A DNA stretch of 64,000 nucleotides from Bacteroidia bacterium (GCA_016787445.1 JAEUTQ010000082.1:1-64000); one strand, 5' to 3'. Shown: positions 8,285 to 18,240, numbered from the stretch's first letter. Numbers and translations are program-made. The notes: generated by a model from the sequence alone, not told the origin.

Positions 8285-9158
8285 TAAAACATTTTCATTG
8301 CACATATTGCCCTGGATTATTCCGGGGCTTATTGCTTTATTTGTTTTATTTATTGTCTCCACTTTCTTCGTAAAACTGGTTCATGTTCCGTCACACGACA
8401 TGCATCCGTCTTATCATCGCGGCGATTTAGTCATGATGCGTGTAACCAATCATTTTGAACAAGGTGATTTATTAGCATTTAATTTTTATGCCGACGATAG
8501 CACCGATACAAAACCGGTTTTATTTACACAACGTTGCATTGCATTACCCGGCGATACACTCGTGATTGATAATGGAAATGTGTATGTAAATAATAAAATT
8601 GAGTCGAACACCGAATCTTATTTTTATAATTATCACTTTAAAACAAAAAGAGCTTTGGATTCCTTGTTTTTAGTGAACTATCAATTAAATGAAGGCGGCG
8701 CTATTTCAAATGAGTTGGATTATTCCTTTAGCATGAATGAAAAAACGGCAGCACTTTTAAAAAACGATTCTCTTGTTACGTATCTTTACAAAAACATTGA
8801 AAAGAGTGATTTCGGCGATGAGCAAATGTACACTAACGATACCATTCATAAATGGAACAAACATAATTTTGGTCCGCTTTATATTCCTAAAAAAGGCGAT
8901 ATTTTAAAACTCGACACATCTAATATTTATAAATACAAGCGACTTATTGAACTGGAAAATGACGCAACAATTATAGTCGAAAACAATTCTATTCAGTTAA
9001 ACGGCAAGCGCATTACGGAAATAGAAATTAAGAATAACTATTATTTTGTATTGGGAGATAATCGCGATAATGCCATCGACTCACGTTATTGGGGATTATT
9101 ATCTGAACAGAATATTTTAGGAAAAATAACCCGCAAACTAATTTCTAATAAGGATTAA
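8271..9158 (+). CDS. Signal peptidase I homologue lacking the catalytic Ser/Lys dyad
   Basis: The 295-residue protein has one N-terminal membrane helix (about 13-38) and the S26 fold boxes in order: VPSHDMHPSYHRGD (39-52), TQRCIALPGD (86-95) and GDNRDNAIDSRYWG near the C-terminus. Against the canonical PSGSM box the nucleophilic Ser is Asp43, and the general-base Lys is Gln87; I checked both codons (GAC, CAA). Proteolysis is therefore unlikely, while the substrate-groove strands and box E remain. Ser41 would be two residues out of place as a substitute. It overlaps lepB by 14 bases and the WbqC gene by one base, so all three are probably translated together. It may help or regulate LepB, bind preproteins, or be a relic; sequence alone cannot decide. 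Confidence 0.85.
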   Translation: MPRIDKTFSLHILPWIIPGLIALFVLFIVSTFFVKLVHVPSHDMHPSYHRGDLVMMRVTNHFEQGDLLAFNFYADDSTDTKPVLFTQRCIALPGDTLVIDNGNVYVNNKIESNTESYFYNYHFKTKRALDSLFLVNYQLNEGGAISNELDYSFSMNEKTAALLKNDSLVTYLYKNIEKSDFGDEQMYTNDTIHKWNKHNFGPLYIPKKGDILKLDTSNIYKYKRLIELENDATIIVENNSIQLNGKRITEIEIKNNYYFVLGDNRDNAIDSRYWGLLSEQNILGKITRKLISNKD

Positions 9159-9769
9159 TGAATTCACGGGTTCTGTTAAGCTCCGCTTATTTACCTTCCA
9201 TAAACTGGATGTATCATTTTTTACAAAATGAAAACGTTGTTATTGAAGCTCATGAACACTTTCAGAAACAATCATACCGAAATCGCTGCGAAATACTTTC
9301 CGCGAATGGTAAATTGGCTTTAAGCATTCCCTTAATTAAACAATCCGACAAAGAAATAATTTCTCAAAAGAGAATCAGTTATAATGAAAACTGGCAAATG
9401 AATCATTGGCGAGCCATAACAAGCGCTTATAAAAACTCGCCTTACTTTGAGTATTTTGAAGATGATTTTAAGCCGTTTTATACACAACAATTCGATTTGC
9501 TGTTTGATTACAATAACGCCTTGTTAAAGCTGATTTTAAAGCTTTGGCGAATAAAGAAAACTGTGGCATTGACCGAGAACTTCTCTTTAGAATTTAACGG
9601 AGCAGATTTAAGAAATACGATTCATCCTAAAATGAATAATGAAGTCATCATAAAGCCATATCATCAGGTTTTTTCCGACAAGCATGGCTTCATTGCCAAT
9701 TTAAGTTGCATTGATTTATTGTTTAATCAAGGTATGACCGGACTTGATTTACTATCGGGTAAGATTTAA
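9158..9769 (+). CDS. WbqC-family protein
   Basis: The 203-residue product matches the WbqC family: it starts SRVLLSSAYLPSINWMYHFL and has the NRCEILSANGKLALSIPL and NWQMNHWRAITSAYKNSPYFEYF segments. Some members lie in O-antigen loci and are thought to act in sugar or lipopolysaccharide synthesis; in Bacteroidota the gene typically sits next to lepB, as here. There is no signal peptide, so it should be cytoplasmic. Its ATG overlaps the previous stop (TAATG). Its last 18 bases overlap the 3' end of the convergent M23 gene. Confidence 0.8.
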   Translation: MNSRVLLSSAYLPSINWMYHFLQNENVVIEAHEHFQKQSYRNRCEILSANGKLALSIPLIKQSDKEIISQKRISYNENWQMNHWRAITSAYKNSPYFEYFEDDFKPFYTQQFDLLFDYNNALLKLILKLWRIKKTVALTENFSLEFNGADLRNTIHPKMNNEVIIKPYHQVFSDKHGFIANLSCIDLLFNQGMTGLDLLSGKI

Positions 9770-11398
9770 TTTATACGTTCCTACATTCCCTACTCTGTCT
9801 TGTACACTGACTAATATTTTCAATTCTCCTGTTGGTGTTTCAGCATTAAAAAAATAAGTGAGTAAATCGGATTTCGCGTCGTATTCGGCCAATACCCATT
9901 GATCATTAATGTAAACGTAATAGTTCGCAATTCCGCTTAAATTATCCGATATTTTAAAAGAAAGATTTTCGGCTTTTTTAATTTGAGTTTTTAAACGTTT
10001 AAGAGGTACGGCTGTTTTGATTGTGGGCGCAATAGTGTCGAGCATCATCGTTAAATTACCAAACGATTTAAAATTGTATGAGTTAAAATTCTCACTCACT
10101 TTTGGCAGACAAACCGAATTATTGTTTTTCAAAATCCATTTCCCTGCCCGTTCTTTTTGTTTCTCACTTAACCTTATTGTCATCATACCGGCTTGTCTTA
10201 ATGGTGTGTTTGGAACTGAAATGTTCACTGATTTTTTAGAGCTGAAATTATCGGTAATGGAAATAAATCCACTTTGATATACGGAGTTTGGAGGGATGTT
10301 TAGGGTAAAGGATTTGGCCGAATGAGTAAATCCGGATTTTACATTCATAAAATTCGGGGCTTTTGTATTTATCCATTTATAATCGTTTAGTTCCTTTGAC
10401 TTTATATAAAACTTCAGATTATTACTGTTTCCGGCTTCATCTTGCCACTCCAATTTAATGTAATGAAACAAAGTATCTTTCAACTCAATTCTGCCTTTAT
10501 TCTTGACGTTTTTATACATGTAAGTAGCGTATACAGAGGGTAAAAAACATTTTTGATATTTACGTTTATCCGCCTCAAATGAAAATTCATTCACATAATT
10601 CGCCAAATCAAATGGAATATAATTCAGTTCATGATGATACATCAAGGTATCATCCAAAAACAATTTGGCTGAATAAATATTATTCGGATTACCATTAAAC
10701 ATTTCCTGATCATATCCGCTAAATGCAATTCCTAATTTCGATTGATTAATTACGATGGAATCATTTACACAATACAAACTATCCTTTTTGTTCTTCACCG
10801 AAATATATTTAATCAGCTGTGGTTGAAGCGTATCTTGTATATCAAACAAAGCAAGTGACGTGCAATTGGGTTTAATAGTGTCTGTTAGTTTGTAAATCAT
10901 TAATGGATTAAGCGGGATTTCAGTTATTTCATCTCTAATTTCAAAGTGAAGATGTGGTCCGGTTGAACCACCTGTGTTGCCAACATAACCAATAAGTTCA
11001 GCTTCTTTAACGGGTAATTCGTTTAATTGCGGGAATAACTCCACTTCATAGGAAAGCTTTCTGATTTGTTCACGCTTCACATAATTTGAAATAGAATCAT
11101 TAAACCGCAATTGATGGGCATAAACACTAACTTTTCCATCGTAATGTGTTATGTAAATGACTTTACCATAACCATAAGGACTTATCTTAATTCTGGAAAT
11201 ATAACCTGATTTCACTGCGTAAATTGGAGAGCCTAAAATATTCTCCCAGGCAAAATCGAGTCCCGCGTGAAAATGATTAGGTCTTATTTCACCGTAATTA
11301 CCTGTTAAATTAGTATTTGATACAGGCCATTTTGTATAAAGTTGGGCTCTGGCGCTTAAACAAAGGCACATTAACAGGATATATCCGATTTTGTTCAT
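9752..11398 (-). CDS. Exported M23-family metallopeptidase with C-terminal beta domain
   Basis: The signal peptide covers residues 1-18 (ending ARA). The M23 (LytM/lysostaphin) zinc site is complete: His44 and Asp48 (HAGLD), His95 (YAH), and His149/His151 (HLHFE). Such enzymes cut peptide crosslinks in peptidoglycan. Unlike most M23 proteins the catalytic domain is at the very N-terminus (about 20-175), followed by about 370 residues with a beta-sandwich character and no LysM or SH3 domain that I recognise. It is convergent with the WbqC gene with an 18-base overlap, and divergent from the M4 protease. Confidence 0.82.
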   Translation of the reverse strand: MNKIGYILLMCLCLSARAQLYTKWPVSNTNLTGNYGEIRPNHFHAGLDFAWENILGSPIYAVKSGYISRIKISPYGYGKVIYITHYDGKVSVYAHQLRFNDSISNYVKREQIRKLSYEVELFPQLNELPVKEAELIGYVGNTGGSTGPHLHFEIRDEITEIPLNPLMIYKLTDTIKPNCTSLALFDIQDTLQPQLIKYISVKNKKDSLYCVNDSIVINQSKLGIAFSGYDQEMFNGNPNNIYSAKLFLDDTLMYHHELNYIPFDLANYVNEFSFEADKRKYQKCFLPSVYATYMYKNVKNKGRIELKDTLFHYIKLEWQDEAGNSNNLKFYIKSKELNDYKWINTKAPNFMNVKSGFTHSAKSFTLNIPPNSVYQSGFISITDNFSSKKSVNISVPNTPLRQAGMMTIRLSEKQKERAGKWILKNNNSVCLPKVSENFNSYNFKSFGNLTMMLDTIAPTIKTAVPLKRLKTQIKKAENLSFKISDNLSGIANYYVYINDQWVLAEYDAKSDLLTYFFNAETPTGELKILVSVQDRVGNVGTYKLNLTR

Positions 11399-11504
11399 TT
11401 ACACTGCTAAATTATCCATGAACGGTTATCATTTTACATTAATGGTAGTCAATTATTAACCCTTTACCTATTAATAACTTAATAACGATTAATTCGACTA
11501 AAGA

Positions 11505-11536
11505 TTTGCATTTAACACTCTGCTTTACTACTTTCA
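11505..11536 (+). promoter_or_regulatory. Possible promoter of the first M4 protease
   Basis: TTTG at 11505-11508, a 20-base spacer and TACTTTCA at 11529-11536 (six of eight against TAnnTTTG) would start transcription near 11541, 27 bases before the ATG. The match is imperfect. Confidence 0.3.
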
Positions 11537-11567
11537 TAGATAACAAACACACACTAACACACAACAC

Positions 11568-14500
11568 ATGAAAAACCTCTATTCAGGAAGCTTATTTCTG
11601 TTAAGCTTCGTTACGGGCACTTCTATTGCACAAACCAATCAACGTTTGATGGAAATGGCGCAAGATAAAGCCTATGACAAAAACAAAGTTCATTTTGTAC
11701 AGCTGAAAGAAAATTATACCATCTATGAAAATTCGGCAGAAGCATTTTTAAACGCTGTTGTTCTTAATAATGACATGACAGTTAAAAAAATGCGTTCTGA
11801 GCAGGATGAAATTGGTTATACACATACACGATATCAAGTTCAATATAATAACATTCCGGTGCATAATGCAATTATCGTTACACACGGAACAGGTGGAAAA
11901 GTAGCTTCCATTAATGGAGATATATCTGCTATACAAAAACCCGTTAATGCGGTAGTTTTATCTGAGCAAAAAGCGCTTCAAAAAGCTTTACAAAAAATAA
12001 ATGCTACTAAGTATAAGTGGGAGAATAAGGAGGAAGAAGAGCACATGCGTAAAGCATTAAATGACCCTAATTTTTCTTATTCACCAAAGGGACAATTAGT
12101 ATTATTTCAAAAGAACGAAAAAGTTTATTTCGCATATAAGTTTAACATCTATGCTGAAGTTCCTTTATACAAAGCTAATGTGTTAGTGGATGCTCAAAAC
12201 GGAACTATCTTAGAAGAAGAAAATCAAATTTGTCATGCTGATGTACCGGGAACAGCTGTAACAAAGTACAGTGGTGTCCGTTCTTTTACAGTAGATAATT
12301 TCGGAACAAATCAGTACCGTATGCGTGAAACAGGCCGCGGTAATGGGGTTGCAACGTATAATTTAAATAATGGATCTAATTATGGTGCAGCTACTGATTT
12401 CACTAACACAACAACCAGTTGGACGACAACCGGAGTTGACCAGGCTGCAGCTGATGCACACTGGGGTGCAGAAATGACTTATGATTATTACTTAAGTGCT
12501 CATAGCAGAAACAGTATTGATGGCGCAGGTTACAATTTATTAAGCTACGTACATTACAACACCAATTATGCTAACGCTTTTTGGGATGGTACACGTATGA
12601 CTTATGGAGATGGTAACGGTTCAACCTTTACGATCTTAACCGCTTTGGATGTTTGTGGTCACGAAATCACACACGGATTAACCTCCAATACTTCTAATTT
12701 AACGTACAGTAATGAATCCGGGGCATTAAATGAAAGCTATTCTGATATTTTCGGTAATACGATTGAAAACTTTGCCCGTCCTACTCAATGGTCTTGGAAA
12801 GTTGGTGAAGATATGACACCAGGTAATAATGGTATTCGTAACATGTCGAACCCAGGTTTATTCGCGGATCCTGATACTTACTTAGGTACTAACTGGTATA
12901 CAGGAACTGCAGATAATGGTGGTGTACACACAAATAGTGGCGTAAGTAATTTTTGGTATTATTTACTTGTAAATGGCGGTACCGGTGTGAATGATATTTC
13001 AAACTCTTATACTGTAACATCAATTGGTTGGACGGCTGCTGCGCGTATAGCATTCCGTGCCTTAACTGTGTATTATACACCTTCGACCAATTATGCCCAA
13101 GCGCGTAATTTGTCGATTCAGGCTGCTAAAGATTTATATGGAAATTGCAGTAATGAAGTTGTACAAGTGACTAACGCATGGTACGCTGTAGGTGTTGGAC
13201 CTGCTTATTCAAACTCTATCTCTCCTAACTTTGTTGCGAATAGCACTTCATTTTGTACAGTGCCTGCCACTATCAACTTTAATAATACCACTGCAAATGG
13301 TTTAAGTTACCAATGGAATTTTGGTGATGGTTCAGCTATAGCAACTACAACTAATCCTGTTCATACTTATACGGCTAATGGAACTTACTCTGTAAAATTA
13401 AAAGCGGTAGGTTGTTTATCAGCAGTAGATTCAATTATTAAAACGGCTTACATTACAATTAACACTCCTGCGAATCCTGTAACAACAGGTGCATCAAGAT
13501 GCGGAACGGGAAGTGTTAATTTGGCTGCAAGCGGAACATCACAATTGTATTGGTATACTTCTCCAACAGGAACCGGAACCCCTGTTTTTATTGGAACCAA
13601 CTACTCTACTCCATCTCTAAGTACCACCACAAGTTATTATGTAGTGAATACGTCTACTAACACCCCTGTGTTTGGCGCACCTACTAGTACAAACATTGGT
13701 GCGGGTGCTAACTTTAATACCAATACTGCTTACGAAATTTTCGATGTATTACAACCTTGTACTTTAAGAACCGCAGTGATGTATGCAAGCACAGCTGGTA
13801 ACAGAACAATCGAATTAAGAAATTCTGCGAATGCAGTTATCACAAGTACAATTGTTAACCTTGCTATTGGTGCAAATACGGTGAACATTAATTTTGCCTT
13901 AACTCCCGGAACAGGTTACCGATTAGGATTGAGCTCCACATCAGCTGTTAACTTATACCGTAATAGTGCCGGTGCGGTTTATCCGTATAACATCGGAGGT
14001 TTAGTAAGCATTACCGGTTCAAGTGCGGGCACACCGGGTTACTTCTATTTCTATTACAACTGGCAAGTACAAAAGGCACCATGTACCAGTGCTCCTGTTG
14101 CTGTAACAGCGACCATCAGTGCCGGACCATCACTAACGGTTAATACCCCTACTATTTGTAGCGGACAATCAGTTAACCTTACTGCAAGTGGTGCAACAAC
14201 GTATTCCTGGAGTTCAGGACAAACAACATCCGCTATTAATGTTACACCTTCATCAACAACAAACTATACAGTATATGGAACAAGCTCATCTTGTACTAAC
14301 TCTTTATCTACTTCGGTTGTTGTGAATCCAACGCCTACAGTAACTGTAAATTCAGCTACAATTTGTGCGGGACAAAACGCGGTGTTAACGGCGAATGGTG
14401 CTTCAGCTTATTCATGGAGTTCAGGACCATCTACACAAAGTATTTCTGTGAGTCCAACTTCTAATACTACCTATACTGTAACAGGCTTAAGCGGCTCTTG

Positions 14501-15041
14501 TACCGGATCTGCTTTGTCTAGCGTAATTGTAAATGCTTTACCATCGGTAAGCTTAGCAGCTACATCAAGTACAGCTTGTACAAGTACAACAGGCGGTATT
14601 CCGGTTACCTTAACGGGAACTCCTGCAGGTGGTGTATATTCAGGAACTGGTGTGAGCGGAAATACATTTAATACCCAAGCTGCTGCTGGAACTTATACAG
14701 CTGTATATTCTTATACCAATTCAACAACAGGTTGTAGTAATTCAACTTCAACCAATATTGTTGTAAATGTTTGTACCGGTATTGAGTTATTGAATGGGTT
14801 AACAGAAAAATTGACGGTTTATCCTAATCCGGCTACAGAGTATTTTGTATTAAACGGAAATATTTCAGGAGAAAGTTTAACTGTAAATATATATGATGTA
14901 ACAGGAAAAATAATTATCAGTCATTCTACTTCATCTAATCAAGAAATAATCGACATCTCTGAACTGGCAAAAGGAACTTACTTTGTAGAAGTTTTAAGTC
15001 AGCAACAAAGAGTTTATAAAACAAATATCGTAAAACAATAA
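11568..15041 (+). CDS. T9SS-secreted thermolysin-family (M4) metalloprotease, copy 1
   Basis: The order of parts in this 1157-residue protein is: signal peptide (1-21); FTP/PepSY propeptide (about 40-220); M4 catalytic domain (about 240-545) with HEITH at 365-369 and the third zinc ligand in NESGALNES; a PKD-type domain with the YQWNFGDGS turn; a Bacteroidota jelly-roll-like domain; two Ig-like Cys-containing repeats (TICSGQSVNL, TICAGQNAVL); and a T9SS type A sorting domain starting LTVYPNPATEYF. It should be a surface or secreted endoprotease activated by propeptide cleavage. It is followed 69 bases later by a paralogue. The Ig-like repeats are absent from copy 2. Confidence 0.92.
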   Translation: MKNLYSGSLFLLSFVTGTSIAQTNQRLMEMAQDKAYDKNKVHFVQLKENYTIYENSAEAFLNAVVLNNDMTVKKMRSEQDEIGYTHTRYQVQYNNIPVHNAIIVTHGTGGKVASINGDISAIQKPVNAVVLSEQKALQKALQKINATKYKWENKEEEEHMRKALNDPNFSYSPKGQLVLFQKNEKVYFAYKFNIYAEVPLYKANVLVDAQNGTILEEENQICHADVPGTAVTKYSGVRSFTVDNFGTNQYRMRETGRGNGVATYNLNNGSNYGAATDFTNTTTSWTTTGVDQAAADAHWGAEMTYDYYLSAHSRNSIDGAGYNLLSYVHYNTNYANAFWDGTRMTYGDGNGSTFTILTALDVCGHEITHGLTSNTSNLTYSNESGALNESYSDIFGNTIENFARPTQWSWKVGEDMTPGNNGIRNMSNPGLFADPDTYLGTNWYTGTADNGGVHTNSGVSNFWYYLLVNGGTGVNDISNSYTVTSIGWTAAARIAFRALTVYYTPSTNYAQARNLSIQAAKDLYGNCSNEVVQVTNAWYAVGVGPAYSNSISPNFVANSTSFCTVPATINFNNTTANGLSYQWNFGDGSAIATTTNPVHTYTANGTYSVKLKAVGCLSAVDSIIKTAYITINTPANPVTTGASRCGTGSVNLAASGTSQLYWYTSPTGTGTPVFIGTNYSTPSLSTTTSYYVVNTSTNTPVFGAPTSTNIGAGANFNTNTAYEIFDVLQPCTLRTAVMYASTAGNRTIELRNSANAVITSTIVNLAIGANTVNINFALTPGTGYRLGLSSTSAVNLYRNSAGAVYPYNIGGLVSITGSSAGTPGYFYFYYNWQVQKAPCTSAPVAVTATISAGPSLTVNTPTICSGQSVNLTASGATTYSWSSGQTTSAINVTPSSTTNYTVYGTSSSCTNSLSTSVVVNPTPTVTVNSATICAGQNAVLTANGASAYSWSSGPSTQSISVSPTSNTTYTVTGLSGSCTGSALSSVIVNALPSVSLAATSSTACTSTTGGIPVTLTGTPAGGVYSGTGVSGNTFNTQAAAGTYTAVYSYTNSTTGCSNSTSTNIVVNVCTGIELLNGLTEKLTVYPNPATEYFVLNGNISGESLTVNIYDVTGKIIISHSTSSNQEIIDISELAKGTYFVEVLSQQQRVYKTNIVKQ

Positions 15042-15049
15042 TCTAAATC

Positions 15050-15089
15050 ATTGCAAAAGGCTTGGTGGCGATACCAAACCTTTTGCAAT
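15050..15089 (+). other. Long stem-loop between the two M4 protease genes
   Basis: Arms 15050-15066 and 15073-15089 pair at 16 of 17 positions around the six-base loop GGCGAT. No T-run follows on either strand, so it is not a standard intrinsic terminator. It could stabilise or process the upstream mRNA, or partly terminate. Confidence 0.7.
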
Positions 15090-15110
15090 TTATCACCGTA
15101 ATAATTATAA

Positions 15111-18100
15111 ATGAAAAAACTTACCTTAAAGGCATTATCTCTTAGCCTTGGCTTAAGCACTTTTGCTTACTCTCAAAATAAAAGTGTATTGAATTCCGTA
15201 GCTCAGGACATATCGTTTAACAAAAACGGTAAAGTTGAATTTTTAAAAATTAAACCTGGTTTGTCCGTTTTCGAATCAAATACTGAGGGTTTCGTTAATT
15301 CAACGTTTTTAAATGATTTATTTAAAATTTCTAAACTTAAGAGTGAAACCGATGACCTTGGTTACACGCATCAACGTTTTTCCATCACATACAACAATGT
15401 GCCTGTTTGCAATGAACAAATAGTAACGCATTCTAAGGATGGAAAAATTGTTTCCTTAAACGGACATCTTAGTGCGTATAATGAGCCTGTAAATTCTGTT
15501 GTATTAAACGAAAGCAAAGCTCTTGAAAAAGCTTTACAAAAAGTAAACGCTCAAAAATACATGTGGGAGAACGAAGTACAAACATCCCAAATGAGAAAAT
15601 CATTCAACAACGCCGCATTTACATTTTATCCAAAGGCAGAACTTGTTTTGTTTGTGAATACTCAGGAAGAATTGCGTTATGCTTACAAATTTGATATTTA
15701 TGCCGAATTACCACTTTATAGAGCGAATGTATTTGTTGATGCGCAAACCGGAACTATTCTTTCTGAAGAAAACTTAATACACACGGCTGATGTTCCTGCA
15801 ACCGCGAATACACGTTTTAGTGGTGTTAAAACAATGACTGTTGACAACGTTTCTCCCGGATTATATCGCCTTCAGGAAACCGGTCGCGGTTTAGGCGTAG
15901 AAACTTATAACTTAAATACCAGCCAAACTTTTTCGGCAGCTGTAGATTATACAAACACAACCACCAGCTGGACTACCACAACTATTCAACAAGTAGGAAC
16001 AGATGCACATTGGGGAGCGGAAATGGTTTATGATTATTATTTAACTCAGCACAGTCGTAATAGTATCGATAATGCCGGACATAAATTAATCAGTTATGCC
16101 GATTACGGTGTAGGTTATCAAAATGCATTTTGGAATGGTTTCTGGATGACTTACGGTTCCGGCGGCGGCGGCGGATTTACAGGATTAGATATTTGCGGGC
16201 ATGAAGTAACACATGGCTTAACGTCAAAAACATCCGCTTTGGTTTATCAAAATGAATCAGGTGCCTTAAATGAGAGTTACTCGGATATTTTTGGAGTAGC
16301 CATTGAACATTTCGCAAAACCATCATCAGCTAATTGGTTAATGGGAGAAGATGTTGGTGTTATCAGAAGTATGTCAAATCCTAACGCGTATGGCGATCCG
16401 GATACGTATCAGGGATTAAACTGGTATACAGGTACAGGAGATAATGGTGGCGTACATACCAATAGCGGTGTAAGTAACTTCTGGTATTATTTATTATGCC
16501 AGGGCGGTACAGGTGTTAACGATATCTCCAATTCTTATACCGTTACTTCAATAGGCATGACTGCTGCATCAAGAATTGCATTCCGTGCCTTAACAGTTTA
16601 TTATGGTCCAAATACAACGTATTCTCAAGCAAGAACATTATCCATTCAGGCCGCTACTGATTTATATGGTGCATGTTCGAATGAAGTGTATCAGGTGAAG
16701 AGTGCCTGGTATGCTGTTGGTGTTGGCCCTGCTCCATCAGGAACAATGGCACCAACTGCTAATTTTACATCTTTTGCCGGTTCAATTTGCTCTTTACCTG
16801 TAACCGTAAATTTTGTAAACAAAACATTGGGAGGTGATAATTATTTCTGGGATTTTGGAGACGGATCAACTATATCCACTTCCTTCAATCCTACTCACAC
16901 TTATACTACGAATGGTGTTTATACCGTGAAGTTAAAATCAACCTCAAACTGTTCTTCTATTCCGGATTCCATCATTAAAACTTCCTATATTACCATCAAC
17001 GCGCCATCTGCACCAACCATTACAAGTAGCGCACCAATTTGTACAGGTACAAGTGCTACATTAAATGCGAGCGGAAGTGGTCAACAATACTGGTATAACG
17101 TTCCAAATACAACGGCAACTCCACTGTTTATTGGCAATGCATTTGTGACACCTAGTTTAACATCTAACAGTACGTTTTATGTGGCTAATACATTTACAAA
17201 TGCATCAGTATACGGAGCTCCAACTTCAACAGCGATTGGTACCGGCGCATTTTTCCCTGGAACTACAGCGTACGACTCTTTATCTGTTTTACAACCTTGT
17301 ACGTTGAAATCGGTAGTTGTGTATGCCAGTACAACAGCTAATCGTATATTTGAATTAAGAAATTCAGCAAATGCAGTTTTATCTACAACAACCATTCCCT
17401 TAACGGCAGGTGCGAATACCGTCAATCTTAATTTTAAATTAAATCCCGGATATGGTTACCGTTTTGGATTAGGAGCAGGAACTGCACAATTGTATAGAAA
17501 TAGCGGTGGGGTTTCTTATCCTTATAACATTGGTGGTTTAGTTGAAATAACCGGTTCAAGCGGTGGAGCCGGACAATTTTTCTTCTTCTATAATTGGGAA
17601 GTACAACAAGATAATTGTACATCATTAACAAATTCTGTTACTGTTACAGTAAATCAATTACCCAACGTAAGTGCTAGCGCAACCAGCACACAAGTTTGTA
17701 CCGACGATGGAGCATTGGCTTTAGTTGGTAGTCCTGCCGGTGGAACATTCAGCGGAAGCGGTGTTAGCGGAACCAATTTCAACCCTTCAGTTGGTGCCGG
17801 AAGTTACACAGTTAATTATGTTTATACAGATGGCAACGGATGCTCTAATACAGGAAATTTAAATATTGTTGTTTCGCCTTGTATTGGCATAAATGAAATT
17901 TCAGGACTTCAAGACATAAACATTTATCCAAATCCATTTAATGATTTGATTCATGTAAACGGTTTAAAAAACTTAGTGAATGCAAAAATCATACTTACTG
18001 ACGCAACCGGAAAACAAGTAATGGTAAAAGATGTTACAGGTATTGATGAAGTTATTTCAGTGAATAAGCTTTCATCTGGTGTTTACTTAATTGAAATTAA

Positions 18101-18146
18101 AGACGACCAAGGTCATCATTATCGTTCCAAACTCATTAAGCAATAA
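15111..18146 (+). CDS. T9SS-secreted thermolysin-family (M4) metalloprotease, copy 2
   Basis: This 1011-residue protein is a tandem paralogue of the preceding gene and is collinear with it: signal peptide (1-21), FTP/PepSY propeptide, M4 domain with HEVTH at 364-368 and NESGALNES, PKD domain (YFWDFGDGS), jelly-roll-like domain and a T9SS tail starting INIYPNPFNDLI. It lacks the pair of Ig-like repeats that copy 1 has before the tail. The propeptide and catalytic region are very similar between the copies, whereas the codons have diverged, which suggests an old duplication. No obvious promoter lies in the 69-base spacer, so read-through from copy 1 is likely. Confidence 0.92.
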   Translation: MKKLTLKALSLSLGLSTFAYSQNKSVLNSVAQDISFNKNGKVEFLKIKPGLSVFESNTEGFVNSTFLNDLFKISKLKSETDDLGYTHQRFSITYNNVPVCNEQIVTHSKDGKIVSLNGHLSAYNEPVNSVVLNESKALEKALQKVNAQKYMWENEVQTSQMRKSFNNAAFTFYPKAELVLFVNTQEELRYAYKFDIYAELPLYRANVFVDAQTGTILSEENLIHTADVPATANTRFSGVKTMTVDNVSPGLYRLQETGRGLGVETYNLNTSQTFSAAVDYTNTTTSWTTTTIQQVGTDAHWGAEMVYDYYLTQHSRNSIDNAGHKLISYADYGVGYQNAFWNGFWMTYGSGGGGGFTGLDICGHEVTHGLTSKTSALVYQNESGALNESYSDIFGVAIEHFAKPSSANWLMGEDVGVIRSMSNPNAYGDPDTYQGLNWYTGTGDNGGVHTNSGVSNFWYYLLCQGGTGVNDISNSYTVTSIGMTAASRIAFRALTVYYGPNTTYSQARTLSIQAATDLYGACSNEVYQVKSAWYAVGVGPAPSGTMAPTANFTSFAGSICSLPVTVNFVNKTLGGDNYFWDFGDGSTISTSFNPTHTYTTNGVYTVKLKSTSNCSSIPDSIIKTSYITINAPSAPTITSSAPICTGTSATLNASGSGQQYWYNVPNTTATPLFIGNAFVTPSLTSNSTFYVANTFTNASVYGAPTSTAIGTGAFFPGTTAYDSLSVLQPCTLKSVVVYASTTANRIFELRNSANAVLSTTTIPLTAGANTVNLNFKLNPGYGYRFGLGAGTAQLYRNSGGVSYPYNIGGLVEITGSSGGAGQFFFFYNWEVQQDNCTSLTNSVTVTVNQLPNVSASATSTQVCTDDGALALVGSPAGGTFSGSGVSGTNFNPSVGAGSYTVNYVYTDGNGCSNTGNLNIVVSPCIGINEISGLQDINIYPNPFNDLIHVNGLKNLVNAKIILTDATGKQVMVKDVTGIDEVISVNKLSSGVYLIEIKDDQGHHYRSKLIKQ

Positions 18147-18154
18147 CTAATATT

Positions 18155-18197
18155 AGCCCCGGTATCTAAATCTAAGAACCGGGGCTTTTTGTTTTTT
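18155..18197 (+). terminator. Intrinsic terminator after the M4 pair
   Basis: The perfect nine-base-pair stem AGCCCCGGT (18155-18163) / ACCGGGGCT (18178-18186) is followed by TTTTTGTTTTTT. Confidence 0.85.
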
Positions 18198-18219
18198 ATA
18201 ATTAATGGAAATAAAATGG

Positions 18220-18227
18220 TAATTTCG
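18220..18227 (+). promoter_or_regulatory. Possible -7 element for the transporter at 18241
   Basis: TAATTTCG matches TAnnTTTG at seven of eight positions and would start transcription near 18232, nine bases before the ATG. No clear -33 TTG is present. Confidence 0.3.
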
Positions 18228-18240
18228 CCCCTCGGTTTAA

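Noticed and set aside
10017-10277. Plus-strand frame of 86 codons inside the M23 peptidase gene
   Set aside because: It lies antisense to a well-supported gene and shows no protein-like composition.
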